The notes beneath the pieces were generated by a model. The model made no database searches, had not been told where the DNA came from, and saw only the letters and a program-made list of their open reading frames with translations. Source: Rhizobium bangladeshense (GTDB taxonomy: Bacteria > Pseudomonadota > Alphaproteobacteria > Rhizobiales > Rhizobiaceae). Taken from it: a DNA stretch of 64,000 nucleotides. This document shows positions 43,760-52,909 of this stretch, one piece after another. A program made the position numbers and the translations under genes. The stretch's first letter is position 1, and each line of letters starts with the position of its first letter. Location: positions 1-64,000 of the forward strand of contig NZ_LYPL01000008.1 of the NCBI RefSeq assembly GCF_001662075.1. Reading direction: 5' to 3'.

Positions 43760-46700
43760 ATCCGCTGAGCTATTTCTATACGCTGCGCTCCTATGTGGAG
43801 GCCTATGCCGGCCTCCTCGGCCGCCGCTTCATCTCGATCATCTGGGTGGCGGCGATCTGCATCGTCATCTGGTTCTACGGCTATCTCGCCGCCTATGGCG
43901 ACTTCAAGCCGCTGGCGAGCGCCTCAGTGCGGCTGACGCTGATCGGCGTCATCATCGCCGCCTGGCTCGCTTACCTCCTCTTCACCGTCATCCGCGGCCG
44001 CCGTCGCGACAAGCAGCTCATCGAAGGGATCGAGCGCGACGCCGAAGCTGAAGCGGCGGCCAGCCAGCGGGCTGAGGTCGGCGAGATCCACAGCCGGCTG
44101 AAGGAGGCGTTGCAGCTTCTGCGCCGCATCACCAAGCGACGCTTCGGCTATATTTACGAGCTGCCCTGGTACGTGATCTTCGGCGCGCCGGGCTCCGGCA
44201 AGACGACGGCGCTCACCAATTCCGGCCTCAAGTTCCCGCTCGGCGATGCGCTCGGCAGCAATTCCGTGCAGGGCATCGGCGGCACGCGCCACTGCAATTG
44301 GTGGTTCACCGACGAGGCGATCCTCATCGATACCGCCGGCCGTTACACCACCCAGGACGATCTGAACGGCAGCGCCAAAGCCGGCTGGGAAGGCTTCCTC
44401 GGCCTCTTGCGGAAATATCGCCGGTCGCAGCCGATCAACGGCGCGCTGGTGACGCTGTCGATCGGCGACCTGCTGACACGAGATCCCGAAGCCCAGCGCG
44501 AGGAAATCCGGGCGATCCGCCAGCGGCTGTCTGAGCTCGACGAACTCCTGCATGCACGCGTGCCGGTCTATCTGCTGTTGACCAAAGCCGATCTCCTGAC
44601 CGGCTTCGTCGAATTCTTCGACAGTTTCAACAGACATGACCGCGAACAGGTCTGGGGCACGACCTTCGGGCTCGACGAGAGCTACAAGGCGGTGAACCTG
44701 CCGGAACGCTTCACGGAGGAATTCACCCTGCTGCAGCAGCGCGTCGACGCCATGCTGATCGAGCGCCTGCAGCAGGAGCCCAATCCGGAGCTGCGCGGCC
44801 GCATCTTCCGTTTCCCCGCCGAGCTCGCCTCGCTGAAGGAGCGCCTGCATGAGGTGATGACGGAGCTTTGCTCTGGTTCCAAACTGGTCGAGGCGCCGCT
44901 CTTGCGCGGCATCTATTTCGCCTCCGGCACCCAAAGGGAGGAGGCAGCCGCCACGCCCCACATGCGGCGCAGCTATTTCCTGTCGCGCCTCTTCAAGGAT
45001 GTGATCTTCGGCGAGGCCTCGCTGGTCGCCCGCGACAAGCGGCTTTCGGGCCGGCAGCTGCTCTTCCGCCGCGCGGCTTACGCGAGCGCGGTCCTGCTGC
45101 TGGCCGTGGTGCTGACGAGCTGGACCGCCACCTACCTCCAAAACACCACGGCGCTTGCCGGTGCGGAAAGACGCATCGATGCCTATGAGCAATTGGTACG
45201 CGGCGTGCCGGTGCGCGACGTTTCGGATGCGGATTTCCTGCGTATTTTGCCGGCGCTCGATAATCTCGCTGCCGTCACCACCGATTTTTCCAAGACCCGC
45301 GTCTGGCCGGTGAGCCTCGGCCTCGACCAGGAAGGCAAGGTCGCGAGCCGCCAGCGCGAAGCCTATCAGCGGGCGCTGAACACGCTGCTCCTCCCCCGCA
45401 TGCTGGTGCAGCTCCAGAAGGAGATGACCGAGACCACCGACGTCACCCGCACCTTCGACGCGCTGAAGCTCTACGGCATGCTCGGCGGGCTCGGCCAGAT
45501 GAATGCGGATTTCGCCTCTCTGGAAGCGGAAGACATGTTCACCAGGCTCTATCCTGACGAAGGCCGTACTGCGGCGCGCAACGCGCTGATCACCCATGCG
45601 GGAGCCATGGCGCGCGGCGCGCTGCCGCCGATCGAGCTCGACATGACGCTGATCGCCAAGGCACGTGAGGTCATCCGCTCGCAGAACATCGCCAGCCGCG
45701 CCTATGAGATCCTGGCGGAATACCGCGCCTCCCGCGCCCTCCCTGGCTGGAGTCCGGCCGGCGCGCTCGGTCCGCTCGGCGAACAGGCATTCGAGCGGAC
45801 CTCCAAGGCGCTGCTTGGCGAGAGCATCCCCGGCCTTTTTTCCGCGACCGGCTACCGCACCGTCGTTCTGCCCGGGATCAGCGAGGCCGCGCGCGAGGCG
45901 CTCGACGAGCAATGGGTTCGCGGCGATCCCAATCCCGCCGGCGTCACGGTCGACACCGTCGCCCAGGCCACACTTCAGCTTTACTTCGACAAGTTCGATC
46001 AACGCTGGTCGACCCTGTTGACCGATATCAGGGTCAAACCTTCGCAGACGATCAGCGACGCGGCCGAGACCACTCGCATCCTCGCCGGCAAGCCCGGCCC
46101 CGTCGAGACGATCGCGAATTCGATCGCCGCGGCCACCGATCTGCGCGGTCCCGGCGCCGAGATCGCCTCGGCTGCCGGCGACAGTTTAACCGACTCAACC
46201 ACGGCGCTGAGCAGTGCCGCCAATGCGCCCGATCCCTTCGGCCGCCTTCGAGAGGCGTTGAAGGCGTCGGCCGGCCAGTCGCCGCTTCCCGACCAGCCGA
46301 AGGAGGCGCCGCGCTCGGAGATCGGGCAGCTGCAGCCGATCCTGCAGAAAGTACAGGAGCAGCTTTCGCGGGCGACGACCTCCACCGCCGAAGTGGCGAA
46401 GGTCTTCGACGTCGACAGTCAGCTGACCGACGCCAACCAGGACTTGCTGCAACAGGCCCGAAAGTTGCCGGCGCCAGTCGATACATGGATGGCGGGGCTC
46501 GCCGCCGATGTCGGATCGCTGGCGGTCAAATCTGCCCGTTCACGCATCAGCGACGCCTGGGCCGCCGAGGGGGCGGGCTTCTGCTCGAACGTCGTCGCCG
46601 GTCGTTATCCATTCGATCGAAAATCCCCGCGCGACGTGGCGATGAGCGACTTTGTCAGGCTGTTCGGACCCGAGGGACTGTTCAAGACCTTCTTCAAAGA

Positions 46701-47232
46701 GAAGCTCGAAGCCTTTGTCGATACCAGCGCTTCGCCATGGGGCTGGAAGGGTACCTTCGGCGCGGCGAGCATTCCGAGCGCGGCGATCGCCCAGTTCGAG
46801 AATGCCGACAAGATCAACCGCGCCTTCTTCCCGGCCGGCAGCAAGGACCCGTCGATCACCATCAACGTGAAGCCGGTGTCGCTGACCGATGCCGCCAGCG
46901 CGGTGATGCTGGAGATCGAAGGCGAACGCGTCGTCTATTTCCACGGGCCGATCCAGTCGAAATCGATCACCTGGCCGTCGACGGAAGCCAGTAACGCCTC
47001 GCGCATCGCCTTCCAGCCAGGCGGCTGGCAGCAGGCCTTGACGGAGAACGGCGACTGGTCGCCCTTCCGGCTGTTCGACGATGCCAGCGTCACCATGCAG
47101 GGCAACGATCTCTTCCGGGCAAAATTCCAGCAGGACGGCCGGGCAGCGGAGTTCGACGTACAGTTCGGTTCGGTGCTCAACCCCTTCCGGCTGGAGGCGC
47201 TCGGTGCCTTCTCGTGCCCGGCACAGTTCTGA
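43756..47232 (+). CDS. tssM: T6SS membrane protein TssM (IcmF)
   Basis: 1158 residues. Two membrane helices in the first 80 residues (ISIIWVAAICIVIWFYGYL, LTLIGVIIAAWLAYLLFTVI), then a GTPase-like cytosolic domain with intact Walker A GAPGSGKTTAL near 143 and AILIDTAGRYTTQ as Walker B region. A third helix near 435-455 precedes the large periplasmic part with the IcmF-related and C-terminal VasK regions. In Agrobacterium the TssM Walker A is active in ATP binding. It spans the periplasm and contacts the outer-membrane side. No tssJ lipoprotein is seen in this window, as in other rhizobial systems of this type. Confidence 0.96.
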   Translation: MNPLSYFYTLRSYVEAYAGLLGRRFISIIWVAAICIVIWFYGYLAAYGDFKPLASASVRLTLIGVIIAAWLAYLLFTVIRGRRRDKQLIEGIERDAEAEAAASQRAEVGEIHSRLKEALQLLRRITKRRFGYIYELPWYVIFGAPGSGKTTALTNSGLKFPLGDALGSNSVQGIGGTRHCNWWFTDEAILIDTAGRYTTQDDLNGSAKAGWEGFLGLLRKYRRSQPINGALVTLSIGDLLTRDPEAQREEIRAIRQRLSELDELLHARVPVYLLLTKADLLTGFVEFFDSFNRHDREQVWGTTFGLDESYKAVNLPERFTEEFTLLQQRVDAMLIERLQQEPNPELRGRIFRFPAELASLKERLHEVMTELCSGSKLVEAPLLRGIYFASGTQREEAAATPHMRRSYFLSRLFKDVIFGEASLVARDKRLSGRQLLFRRAAYASAVLLLAVVLTSWTATYLQNTTALAGAERRIDAYEQLVRGVPVRDVSDADFLRILPALDNLAAVTTDFSKTRVWPVSLGLDQEGKVASRQREAYQRALNTLLLPRMLVQLQKEMTETTDVTRTFDALKLYGMLGGLGQMNADFASLEAEDMFTRLYPDEGRTAARNALITHAGAMARGALPPIELDMTLIAKAREVIRSQNIASRAYEILAEYRASRALPGWSPAGALGPLGEQAFERTSKALLGESIPGLFSATGYRTVVLPGISEAAREALDEQWVRGDPNPAGVTVDTVAQATLQLYFDKFDQRWSTLLTDIRVKPSQTISDAAETTRILAGKPGPVETIANSIAAATDLRGPGAEIASAAGDSLTDSTTALSSAANAPDPFGRLREALKASAGQSPLPDQPKEAPRSEIGQLQPILQKVQEQLSRATTSTAEVAKVFDVDSQLTDANQDLLQQARKLPAPVDTWMAGLAADVGSLAVKSARSRISDAWAAEGAGFCSNVVAGRYPFDRKSPRDVAMSDFVRLFGPEGLFKTFFKEKLEAFVDTSASPWGWKGTFGAASIPSAAIAQFENADKINRAFFPAGSKDPSITINVKPVSLTDAASAVMLEIEGERVVYFHGPIQSKSITWPSTEASNASRIAFQPGGWQQALTENGDWSPFRLFDDASVTMQGNDLFRAKFQQDGRAAEFDVQFGSVLNPFRLEALGAFSCPAQF

Positions 47233-47242
47233 TCGGCAGATC

Positions 47243-48619
47243 ATGAACGAGCGCGCCACCCTCGAGCGAAACCCTGCCGAAACCGACAGGATCGGCTTCT
47301 ACGGCAAGCTGCCGAGCCATGGCGATTTCGTTTCGATGGGGCTCGGCCGCGGCCTGCAATCGGCGCTCGATGCCTGGCTGCAGGCCGGGATGCAGGCGGC
47401 GCAACAGGAACTCGGCGAGGATTGGGAACGCCGTTTCCGCACGATGCCGGCATGGCGTTTCATCATCGAACGCGGTCTCTGGGGATCGGCAACCGTTGCC
47501 GGCGTCCTGCTGCCCAGCCTCGACCGCGTCGGCCGCAGCTTTCCCCTCGTCATCGCCGCCCAGCTTCACGGCTTTGCCGAGCATCCGCGCCAGCTCTACC
47601 TCGACGACGCATGGTTCACGGCCGTTGAGGCGATCGCCGAAAGCTCGGCCAGGCGCGATTTCGATATCAACCAGTTCACTGCAAGCCTGAAGCGGCTGCG
47701 GACCCTGCGGCCGGCCGACCTCGCGGAAAACGAGACACTGCACGACAGAGCTTCCAGCCGAGGCACGATCTGGTGGCATATCGATCCGGAGGAACGACGG
47801 GCCAAGGGTTTCGGCGTCAGCGGCGCGCCGGAACCTTCGCATTTCGCGAAGCTGCTGCGCGAGAGTTCCGGCGCGGGCTCAGCACCGCCGCAGCCCGAGA
47901 CAGCCGCGACACCGCGCCCTGTCATTGTCGAACCGCATCATCATTCCCCGGTGCTCCGGCACAGCCATGCCACGCATCCCGGCACGCGGCTCAACGTCAA
48001 CGCCGATGCCCTGCTCATTTCCCAGACGCCCTCGCTGTTTGCCGTCGCTGATGGTGTCGGAGACGGTAATGCCGCTGCCGAAACCGGCAAGATTGCCGTT
48101 CATGTGCTGGCTGAAACGGCCCCGCAGCAGACGATCGAAGCTCTGGTGCAGGAAATCAAAGGCAAGCTCGGCCGCGCCCACGGCCTGCTTCAGTCTGCCT
48201 ATCTTTCCGAGGGGCGCGAACCATCGGCCGCCAGCATCGTGGTATTCGCAGCCCTTCAGGACAGTTGCGCGCTGCTCTGGGTCGGCGATGCCCGCTGCTA
48301 CCTCCTGCGCGACGGCATGATGCGCTGCCTGACCCGCGACCATGTGGAAGTCGGCCTGCGGCGCACACTTTCGCGCGCCATCGGCATGCGCGGACATCTC
48401 GTTCCCGAAGTCCGCTCCGGCGGATTGCAGGCCGGCGACCGGCTCCTGCTCTGCAGTGCGGCCCTTCCGAACGCCGTTCCCGAGCGCGGCATCGCCGAAA
48501 TTCTCCTTTCGGCAAAGATCGAAACGGCGGCCGACATTCTCGTGCAGGAAGGGCTGATCGCCAATTGCCGCGAAAACCTGAGCGCCATCGTGATCGACGT
48601 GACCACCGATGACGCCTGA
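47243..48619 (+). CDS. TagF-PppA fusion, post-translational T6SS repressor
   Basis: 458 residues from ATG 47243; an earlier frame overlaps tssM. Residues 14-200 are TagF (RIGFYGKLPSHGDFVSMGL, WDS-like TIWWHID). After an Ala/Pro/His linker, residues 245-455 are a PP2C-like domain. It keeps Asp255 (NADA) and Asp270-Gly271 (ADGVGD), but the usual SDGL motif reads SAAL (405-408), losing its Asp, and the final DN is Glu444-Asn445. So metal binding is probably impaired. The fusion is the same as Agrobacterium atu4331. TagF binds Fha to hold the system off; the fused phosphatase half may be a scaffold. Confidence 0.88.
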   Translation: MNERATLERNPAETDRIGFYGKLPSHGDFVSMGLGRGLQSALDAWLQAGMQAAQQELGEDWERRFRTMPAWRFIIERGLWGSATVAGVLLPSLDRVGRSFPLVIAAQLHGFAEHPRQLYLDDAWFTAVEAIAESSARRDFDINQFTASLKRLRTLRPADLAENETLHDRASSRGTIWWHIDPEERRAKGFGVSGAPEPSHFAKLLRESSGAGSAPPQPETAATPRPVIVEPHHHSPVLRHSHATHPGTRLNVNADALLISQTPSLFAVADGVGDGNAAAETGKIAVHVLAETAPQQTIEALVQEIKGKLGRAHGLLQSAYLSEGREPSAASIVVFAALQDSCALLWVGDARCYLLRDGMMRCLTRDHVEVGLRRTLSRAIGMRGHLVPEVRSGGLQAGDRLLLCSAALPNAVPERGIAEILLSAKIETAADILVQEGLIANCRENLSAIVIDVTTDDA

Positions 48620-49529
48620 TCATTCCGTCGATTTCGAGGAAATCACGCGCCGCTTTTCGCATCTGTGGCAGGCATTAAATTACGGTTCGGGCGGGGCCTA
48701 TTCGCCCGAGACCCGGCAGATCCTGATAGACCGGGTCAGGGATGCGCTCGATCGCGGCGAGGCCCGCCTGAGCGATGCCGGTCCCGAGATCATCGCCAAC
48801 AGTTTCGTCCTCGAAGCGCTGGTTCATGACGGCGCGGCCACCCACATCTATCGCGCCCGCCATCGCGATCTCGGAACGCTTCATGCGATCAAGATGCCGC
48901 GGCCCGACCACGCCGACGACCCCGTGCTGCGCAAACTCATACTACGCGAGGCGGAGATCGGCATGGCGCTCCGCCACCCGCATATAACAGGAACACAAGC
49001 GGTTCTGCGCCTCGCCGACGGACGCCCAGCCCTGGTCATGGAATGGCTCGGGAGCCGGCTTGCTGACCGCTTGCGGGAAAAACCGTTATCTCCCGATGAA
49101 GTCATCTCGATCATGACTTCGGTGCTGTCCGGCCTGGAGACCATCCACTCCGCCGGTTTCGTGCATTGCGACCTGTCGCCCCTCAATCTTCTCTTTGCCG
49201 ACGGCGATCTCTCCGGCTTGAAGATTGCCGATTTCGGCATCGCGATCGAAACCGGCTCCCGGCATGGCCAACTCGATCTCGCCTTCGCCGGCCAGCCGGA
49301 TTTCGTATCTCCGGAACAGATGGCCGGTGGGCCCCTCGACGGGCGATCCGATTTGTATGCCGCCGGGCTTCTGCTGTCCCTGCTCCTGCGCCATTGCGAC
49401 GGGGAAGGCGAAGAGCTTCAGGCTTTGGCGATCCGCCTGTCGCAGCGCAATGCCGAAGACCGGCCCGAAAATGCGAAGGCCGCCTTGCATCTGCTCGGCG
49501 GCCTCGCAAAACATACGGTCGACGCTTAA
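48609..49529 (+). CDS. ppkA: T6SS Ser/Thr protein kinase PpkA
   Basis: 306 residues. Kinase core from about residue 62: VAIK-type Lys in HAIKMPRP, Glu in LREAEIG, catalytic loop HCDLSPLNLLF (near 193), IADFGIA as DFG, SPEQ as the APE equivalent. The Gly-rich loop is weak (HDGAATHIY). No membrane helix or periplasmic sensor domain, unlike Pseudomonas PpkA; it is cytosolic like the Agrobacterium kinase. There it phosphorylates TssL Thr14 to start assembly with Fha. Overlaps the previous stop by 11 bases; last gene of the plus T6SS operon. Confidence 0.88.
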   Translation: MTPDHSVDFEEITRRFSHLWQALNYGSGGAYSPETRQILIDRVRDALDRGEARLSDAGPEIIANSFVLEALVHDGAATHIYRARHRDLGTLHAIKMPRPDHADDPVLRKLILREAEIGMALRHPHITGTQAVLRLADGRPALVMEWLGSRLADRLREKPLSPDEVISIMTSVLSGLETIHSAGFVHCDLSPLNLLFADGDLSGLKIADFGIAIETGSRHGQLDLAFAGQPDFVSPEQMAGGPLDGRSDLYAAGLLLSLLLRHCDGEGEELQALAIRLSQRNAEDRPENAKAALHLLGGLAKHTVDA

Positions 49530-50665
49530 TTGCCGCTCGAACCCGGGATCGGCGCCGCGGCCGTCGGCACGCTCTTCTGGTAGACGTTGAAGAACTTCGC
49601 AAAGTCCACCAGGCCGGCATTGCTGGCGTAGATGATATCGCCGTCCATCATCTGGAAGCGCTGCATCAGCGCCAGATTGGAAACGTCCTTCATATTGACG
49701 CGGTAGATTGCCGGCTTGCTGCTCACCACAACGGGCGCGGCGGTCTTGGCATTCGCAGCCGCGAACTGCGTATAGACCGGCTGGTTGCGCAGCACATAGA
49801 AATTGCTCGCATCGGCGCGGTCGTCGAGCAGGCCGCCGGCGCGCCCGAGCGCCTGGGCGAGGGTCAGCTTGCCCGGCTGGAATTCGAATTCGCCCACGCT
49901 CTTGAAGGCGCCGAAAGCGGTGAACGTCGGCGCGTCCTTGTCGACATAGACCTGGTCGTCGGGCAGCAGATAGACATTCTGTTTGCTGTCGTCGATGACG
50001 CGCTGGAGCGGCACGGTGGCGCGCTGCTTGCCGCGCATCAGCGTGACGGTCGCCGAGCCCGGATCGGAAGATGCGCCGCCGGCAAGCGCTACCGCATCGA
50101 GCACGCGCTCCTTGCGGGCGGTCAGCGGGAAGCGCCCGGCGGCGCGCACGTCGCCATTGACGGTGAAGCCGCTGGAAGGCCGGTCGACCACGGTGACGAC
50201 AGCCTGCGGATTGACGGCCGAACCCTTCAAGCCGGTGACGATGCGCGTCTGCAGCGCCTCGGTGGAGGAATCCACCACCCGCTGCTTGCCGATGAAGGGA
50301 AGCGTCACATTACCCGTCGAATCCACCGTGAACCGGCCGAGATCGAGGGTCTTGCTCTGGGTCGAGGAGAACAATCCATCCTCGCCGGGATCGAGAATCG
50401 TCACCTCGATGACGTCGCCGCGCCTCAGCCGCGTATCGGCGAATCCGCTCGAGCGCATGGCGCTGAGGCCGGTATCGGTGGCGGCATAGGCAAGCGGAGC
50501 TGACGTAACCGGATCCATCGGCGCTTCCGAGAGCCTGACGACAGGGATTCGTTCATTGCCGTTCGGCGAGGTGGCATTGTAAAAACTACCGGCAGTTGGG
50601 CCATCCGATGGCCGAGCGCATGCGCTAAGAACTGCGACAAGGACCAACGGCGCCAGCTTTCGCAT
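49526..50665 (-). CDS. Polysaccharide export outer-membrane lipoprotein (Wza/KpsD-like)
   Basis: 379 residues from ATG 50665 with AAAGGATAC upstream. Lipoprotein signal LVLVAVLSAC with Cys16. PES domain in residues 80-170 (LRRGDVIEVTILDPGEDGLF, GNVTLPFIGKQRVV) and two SLBB-type repeats (FTVNGDVRAAGRFPLTARKERVLDAVALAGG; FTAFGAFKSVGEFEFQPGKLTLAQALGRAGGL). Forms or caps the outer-membrane channel for an exported polysaccharide. No glycosyltransferase or Wzc partner nearby. Its end overlaps the ppkA end by 4 bp (convergent). Confidence 0.88.
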   Translation of the reverse strand: MRKLAPLVLVAVLSACARPSDGPTAGSFYNATSPNGNERIPVVRLSEAPMDPVTSAPLAYAATDTGLSAMRSSGFADTRLRRGDVIEVTILDPGEDGLFSSTQSKTLDLGRFTVDSTGNVTLPFIGKQRVVDSSTEALQTRIVTGLKGSAVNPQAVVTVVDRPSSGFTVNGDVRAAGRFPLTARKERVLDAVALAGGASSDPGSATVTLMRGKQRATVPLQRVIDDSKQNVYLLPDDQVYVDKDAPTFTAFGAFKSVGEFEFQPGKLTLAQALGRAGGLLDDRADASNFYVLRNQPVYTQFAAANAKTAAPVVVSSKPAIYRVNMKDVSNLALMQRFQMMDGDIIYASNAGLVDFAKFFNVYQKSVPTAAAPIPGSSGN

Positions 50666-50853
50666 CAGGTATCCTTTTGGCAATGTTGAGAGAATCGGAA
50701 AATATCAGCGGCACATGACCGAGCAATACCAGTTGCACGCGAAAAATCAATTGTGACAGCTCAGAGGCAGTCCAGTGTGACTATTTAGCAACCATAGGCG
50801 TGAGTGGAGCGGCTGCGTATTCGTTCTGAACTACCTTCACAGCAGATGAACAA

Positions 50854-51201
50854 ATGGCCTTGCACATTAAACGAATCTACGAGCCGAAAGAAGACAGGGA
50901 CGGCACGCGTATTCTGGTCGACAGGCTGTGGCCGCGCGGCTTGAAGAAGCAGGAGGCGGCCGTCGACGTCTGGCTGAAGGATATCGCGCCGAGCCCGGCG
51001 TTGCGCCGATGGTTCGGCCATGACCCAGCCAAATGGAGCGAATTTCAACGCCGCTACCGGGACGAGCTCGAAAAGAACTCATCAGCCGTCGAGGAGCTCG
51101 AACGCCGGATCGGGCAATCGGACGCCACACTTCTCTATGCGGCAAAAGACCCGCACCACAATCACGCGATCGTGCTCCAGCGTTTCATCGGCAAAGACTG
51201 A
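50854..51201 (+). CDS. DUF488 family protein
   Basis: 115 residues, full-length small DUF488 (YeaO-like): IKRIYEPKEDRDGTRILVDRLWPRGLKKQEAAVDVWLKDIAPSPALRRWFGHDPAKWSEF and LLYAAKDPHHNHAIVLQRF are the family pattern. Function is unknown; the conserved Arg/Trp/His suggest nucleotide or nucleic-acid binding. Monocistronic, 98 bp ahead of the DUF4142 gene. Confidence 0.85.
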   Translation: MALHIKRIYEPKEDRDGTRILVDRLWPRGLKKQEAAVDVWLKDIAPSPALRRWFGHDPAKWSEFQRRYRDELEKNSSAVEELERRIGQSDATLLYAAKDPHHNHAIVLQRFIGKD

Positions 51202-51298
51202 AGCGGCCGGCAACCATTTCCCGCTTCGAAAATTTCCGGGAACCTTTTCGATCGATCTGCATCCAATGCTCGCTTTCATCCGACATAGGAGACAGATC

Positions 51299-51820
51299 AT
51301 GTTCAAACGAATTCTCGGCGCAACCTTCATCGCGGCATCGCTCGGCACGGCCTCGTTCGCCGCCGACGCCAAGCCGACCGACCCTCAGATCGCCCACATC
51401 GCCTATACGGCGGGGCAGATCGATGTCACCGCCGCGGAGCAGGCGTTGAAGAAGAGCAAGAACGCAGAGGTCATCGAATTCGCCAAAACCATGGAGCGCG
51501 ACCACAAGGCCGTGAACGACCAGGCGCTCGCCCTCGTCAAGAAGCTGAAGGTGACGCCTGAGGACAACAAGATCAGCCAGTCGCTCTCGACCCAGGCGAG
51601 CAAGGAACTGAAGACGCTTGACGCCCTCGACGGTGCAGCCTTCGACAAGGCCTATGTCGAAAACGAAGTCGCTTATCACAAGTCGGTCAACGATGCCCTT
51701 GCCAAGGTGCTGATCCCTTCGGCTCAGAACAAGGAGCTGAAATCGCTGCTGGAAACGGGTCTGACCCTGTTCAAGCAACACCAGACGCATGCCGAGCATC
51801 TCGCTTCGATGATCAAATAG
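51299..51820 (+). CDS. Exported DUF4142 protein
   Basis: 173 residues from ATG 51299, with AGGAGACAG before it. Signal peptide 1-22 (FKRILGATFIAASLGTASFAA), then the ferritin-like four-helix DUF4142 fold: AAEQALKKSKNAEVIEFAKTMERDHKAVNDQALALVKKL, AYVENEVAYHKSVNDALAKVL, HQTHAEHL with regularly spaced His. Periplasmic; related proteins are induced by stress. First gene of a three-gene unit with a cupredoxin (7 bp away) and an ECF sigma factor, suggesting an envelope or metal/redox stress response. Confidence 0.87.
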   Translation: MFKRILGATFIAASLGTASFAADAKPTDPQIAHIAYTAGQIDVTAAEQALKKSKNAEVIEFAKTMERDHKAVNDQALALVKKLKVTPEDNKISQSLSTQASKELKTLDALDGAAFDKAYVENEVAYHKSVNDALAKVLIPSAQNKELKSLLETGLTLFKQHQTHAEHLASMIK

Positions 51821-51827
51821 GCCTGCG

Positions 51828-52148
51828 ATGGGATCGCTGACGAAATTGCTGCCGCTGTTGTTGGCGCTGCTCTGGGCAAGCAGCGGTGTCGCCTCAGCGG
51901 CGGAATATCAGGTCACCATCGCGGGCATGAAATTCGGCGCACCGCCTGCCGAGCTGCATGTCGGCGATGTGATCGTCTGGCGAAACGATGATATATTCCG
52001 GCATACGGCGACGGCTCGCGACAAGAGCTTCGATGTCGACCTGCCGCCGAAATCGGAGGCGCGGATGACGGTCAGCCAGGCGGGAACGGTCGATTTCTAT
52101 TGCCGCTTTCATCCCGCCATGACCGGTAAACTGGATGTCCGGCCGTAG
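51828..52148 (+). CDS. Exported cupredoxin (plastocyanin/pseudoazurin-like)
   Basis: 106 residues. Signal peptide 1-24 (LLPLLLALLWASSGVASA). One cupredoxin domain with all type-1 copper ligands: His in DDIFRHTA, then Cys, His and Met in YCRFHPAMTGKL. Periplasmic single-copper electron carrier or copper-binding protein. Seven bases after the DUF4142 gene, so co-translated with it. Confidence 0.9.
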   Translation: MGSLTKLLPLLLALLWASSGVASAAEYQVTIAGMKFGAPPAELHVGDVIVWRNDDIFRHTATARDKSFDVDLPPKSEARMTVSQAGTVDFYCRFHPAMTGKLDVRP

Positions 52149-52184
52149 GGCCGGGCTCCGATGCAAAGCAATGCGGAGATTTGC

Positions 52185-52895
52185 ATGACAGCCATTGCGG
52201 TTCCGGTCGCGCCACACCGGCAGCACATATCGACGCTATCGGAAGCCGAGCTCGTGCCCCTTGCAAAGCAGGGCGACGAGCCCGCTATCCGCGCCATCGT
52301 CCAGCGTCACAATCAGCGCCTGTTCCGCACCGCGCGCGCCGTCATCCGCAGCGATTGGGAAGCCGAAGACGTCGTGCAGGCCGCCTATGTCAAGGCCTTT
52401 ACCAATCTGGCGACATTCCGCGGCGAGGCCGAGCTTTCGACATGGCTGACCCGGATAACGCTCAACGAGGCGCTGGGCCGAGTGCGCGCACGAAAGAACA
52501 CCACCGGGCTTGAGGAAATCGACATGCCGACGACATCGCGGGGCGGCGAAGTCCTCCAGTTTCCGTCCTCGCTCTCCGCAACCGACCCGGAAACCGAGCT
52601 GTCGCGGAGCCAGGCGCGCCACCTCCTCGAACAGGCCGTCGACGACCTTCCGGACGAATTTCGCACTGTCTTCGTGCTGCGCGAGGTCGAGGGCATGAGC
52701 ACGGAGGAGGCTGCATCCTATCTCGGCATCAAACCCGAAACCGCCAAGACCCGGCTGCACCGGGCGCGGAAGATGATGCGCCAGTCGATCGAAAAACAGC
52801 TTTCCGGCGCATTCTCGGCGCTCTTCCCCTTCGACGGCGCCCGCTGCGCTTCGATGGGCGACCGCGTCATCGCAGCCCTTCGCCAGACGCGGTAG
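52185..52895 (+). CDS. ECF-type RNA polymerase sigma factor
   Basis: 236 residues from ATG 52185, chosen because GCGGAG is 7 bases upstream; an ATG eight codons earlier has no site. Sigma region 2 (IRSDWEAEDVVQAAYVKAFTNLATFRGEAELSTWLTRI) and region 4 (LPDEFRTVFVLREVEGMSTEEAASYLGIKPETAKTRLHRARKMMR) are both complete. No anti-sigma gene is adjacent, which is unusual for ECF factors; the exported DUF4142 and cupredoxin genes share its transcript and may be its targets or part of its signal. Confidence 0.9.
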   Translation: MTAIAVPVAPHRQHISTLSEAELVPLAKQGDEPAIRAIVQRHNQRLFRTARAVIRSDWEAEDVVQAAYVKAFTNLATFRGEAELSTWLTRITLNEALGRVRARKNTTGLEEIDMPTTSRGGEVLQFPSSLSATDPETELSRSQARHLLEQAVDDLPDEFRTVFVLREVEGMSTEEAASYLGIKPETAKTRLHRARKMMRQSIEKQLSGAFSALFPFDGARCASMGDRVIAALRQTR

Positions 52896-52909
52896 GCTCG
52901 GCCTCGCAG

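Noticed and set aside
43924..46002. 692-codon open frame on the minus strand
   Set aside because: Antisense shadow of tssM: GC-ending codons leave the opposite frame open. It is rich in His/Arg/Gln/Asp with no domain and has no ribosome site.
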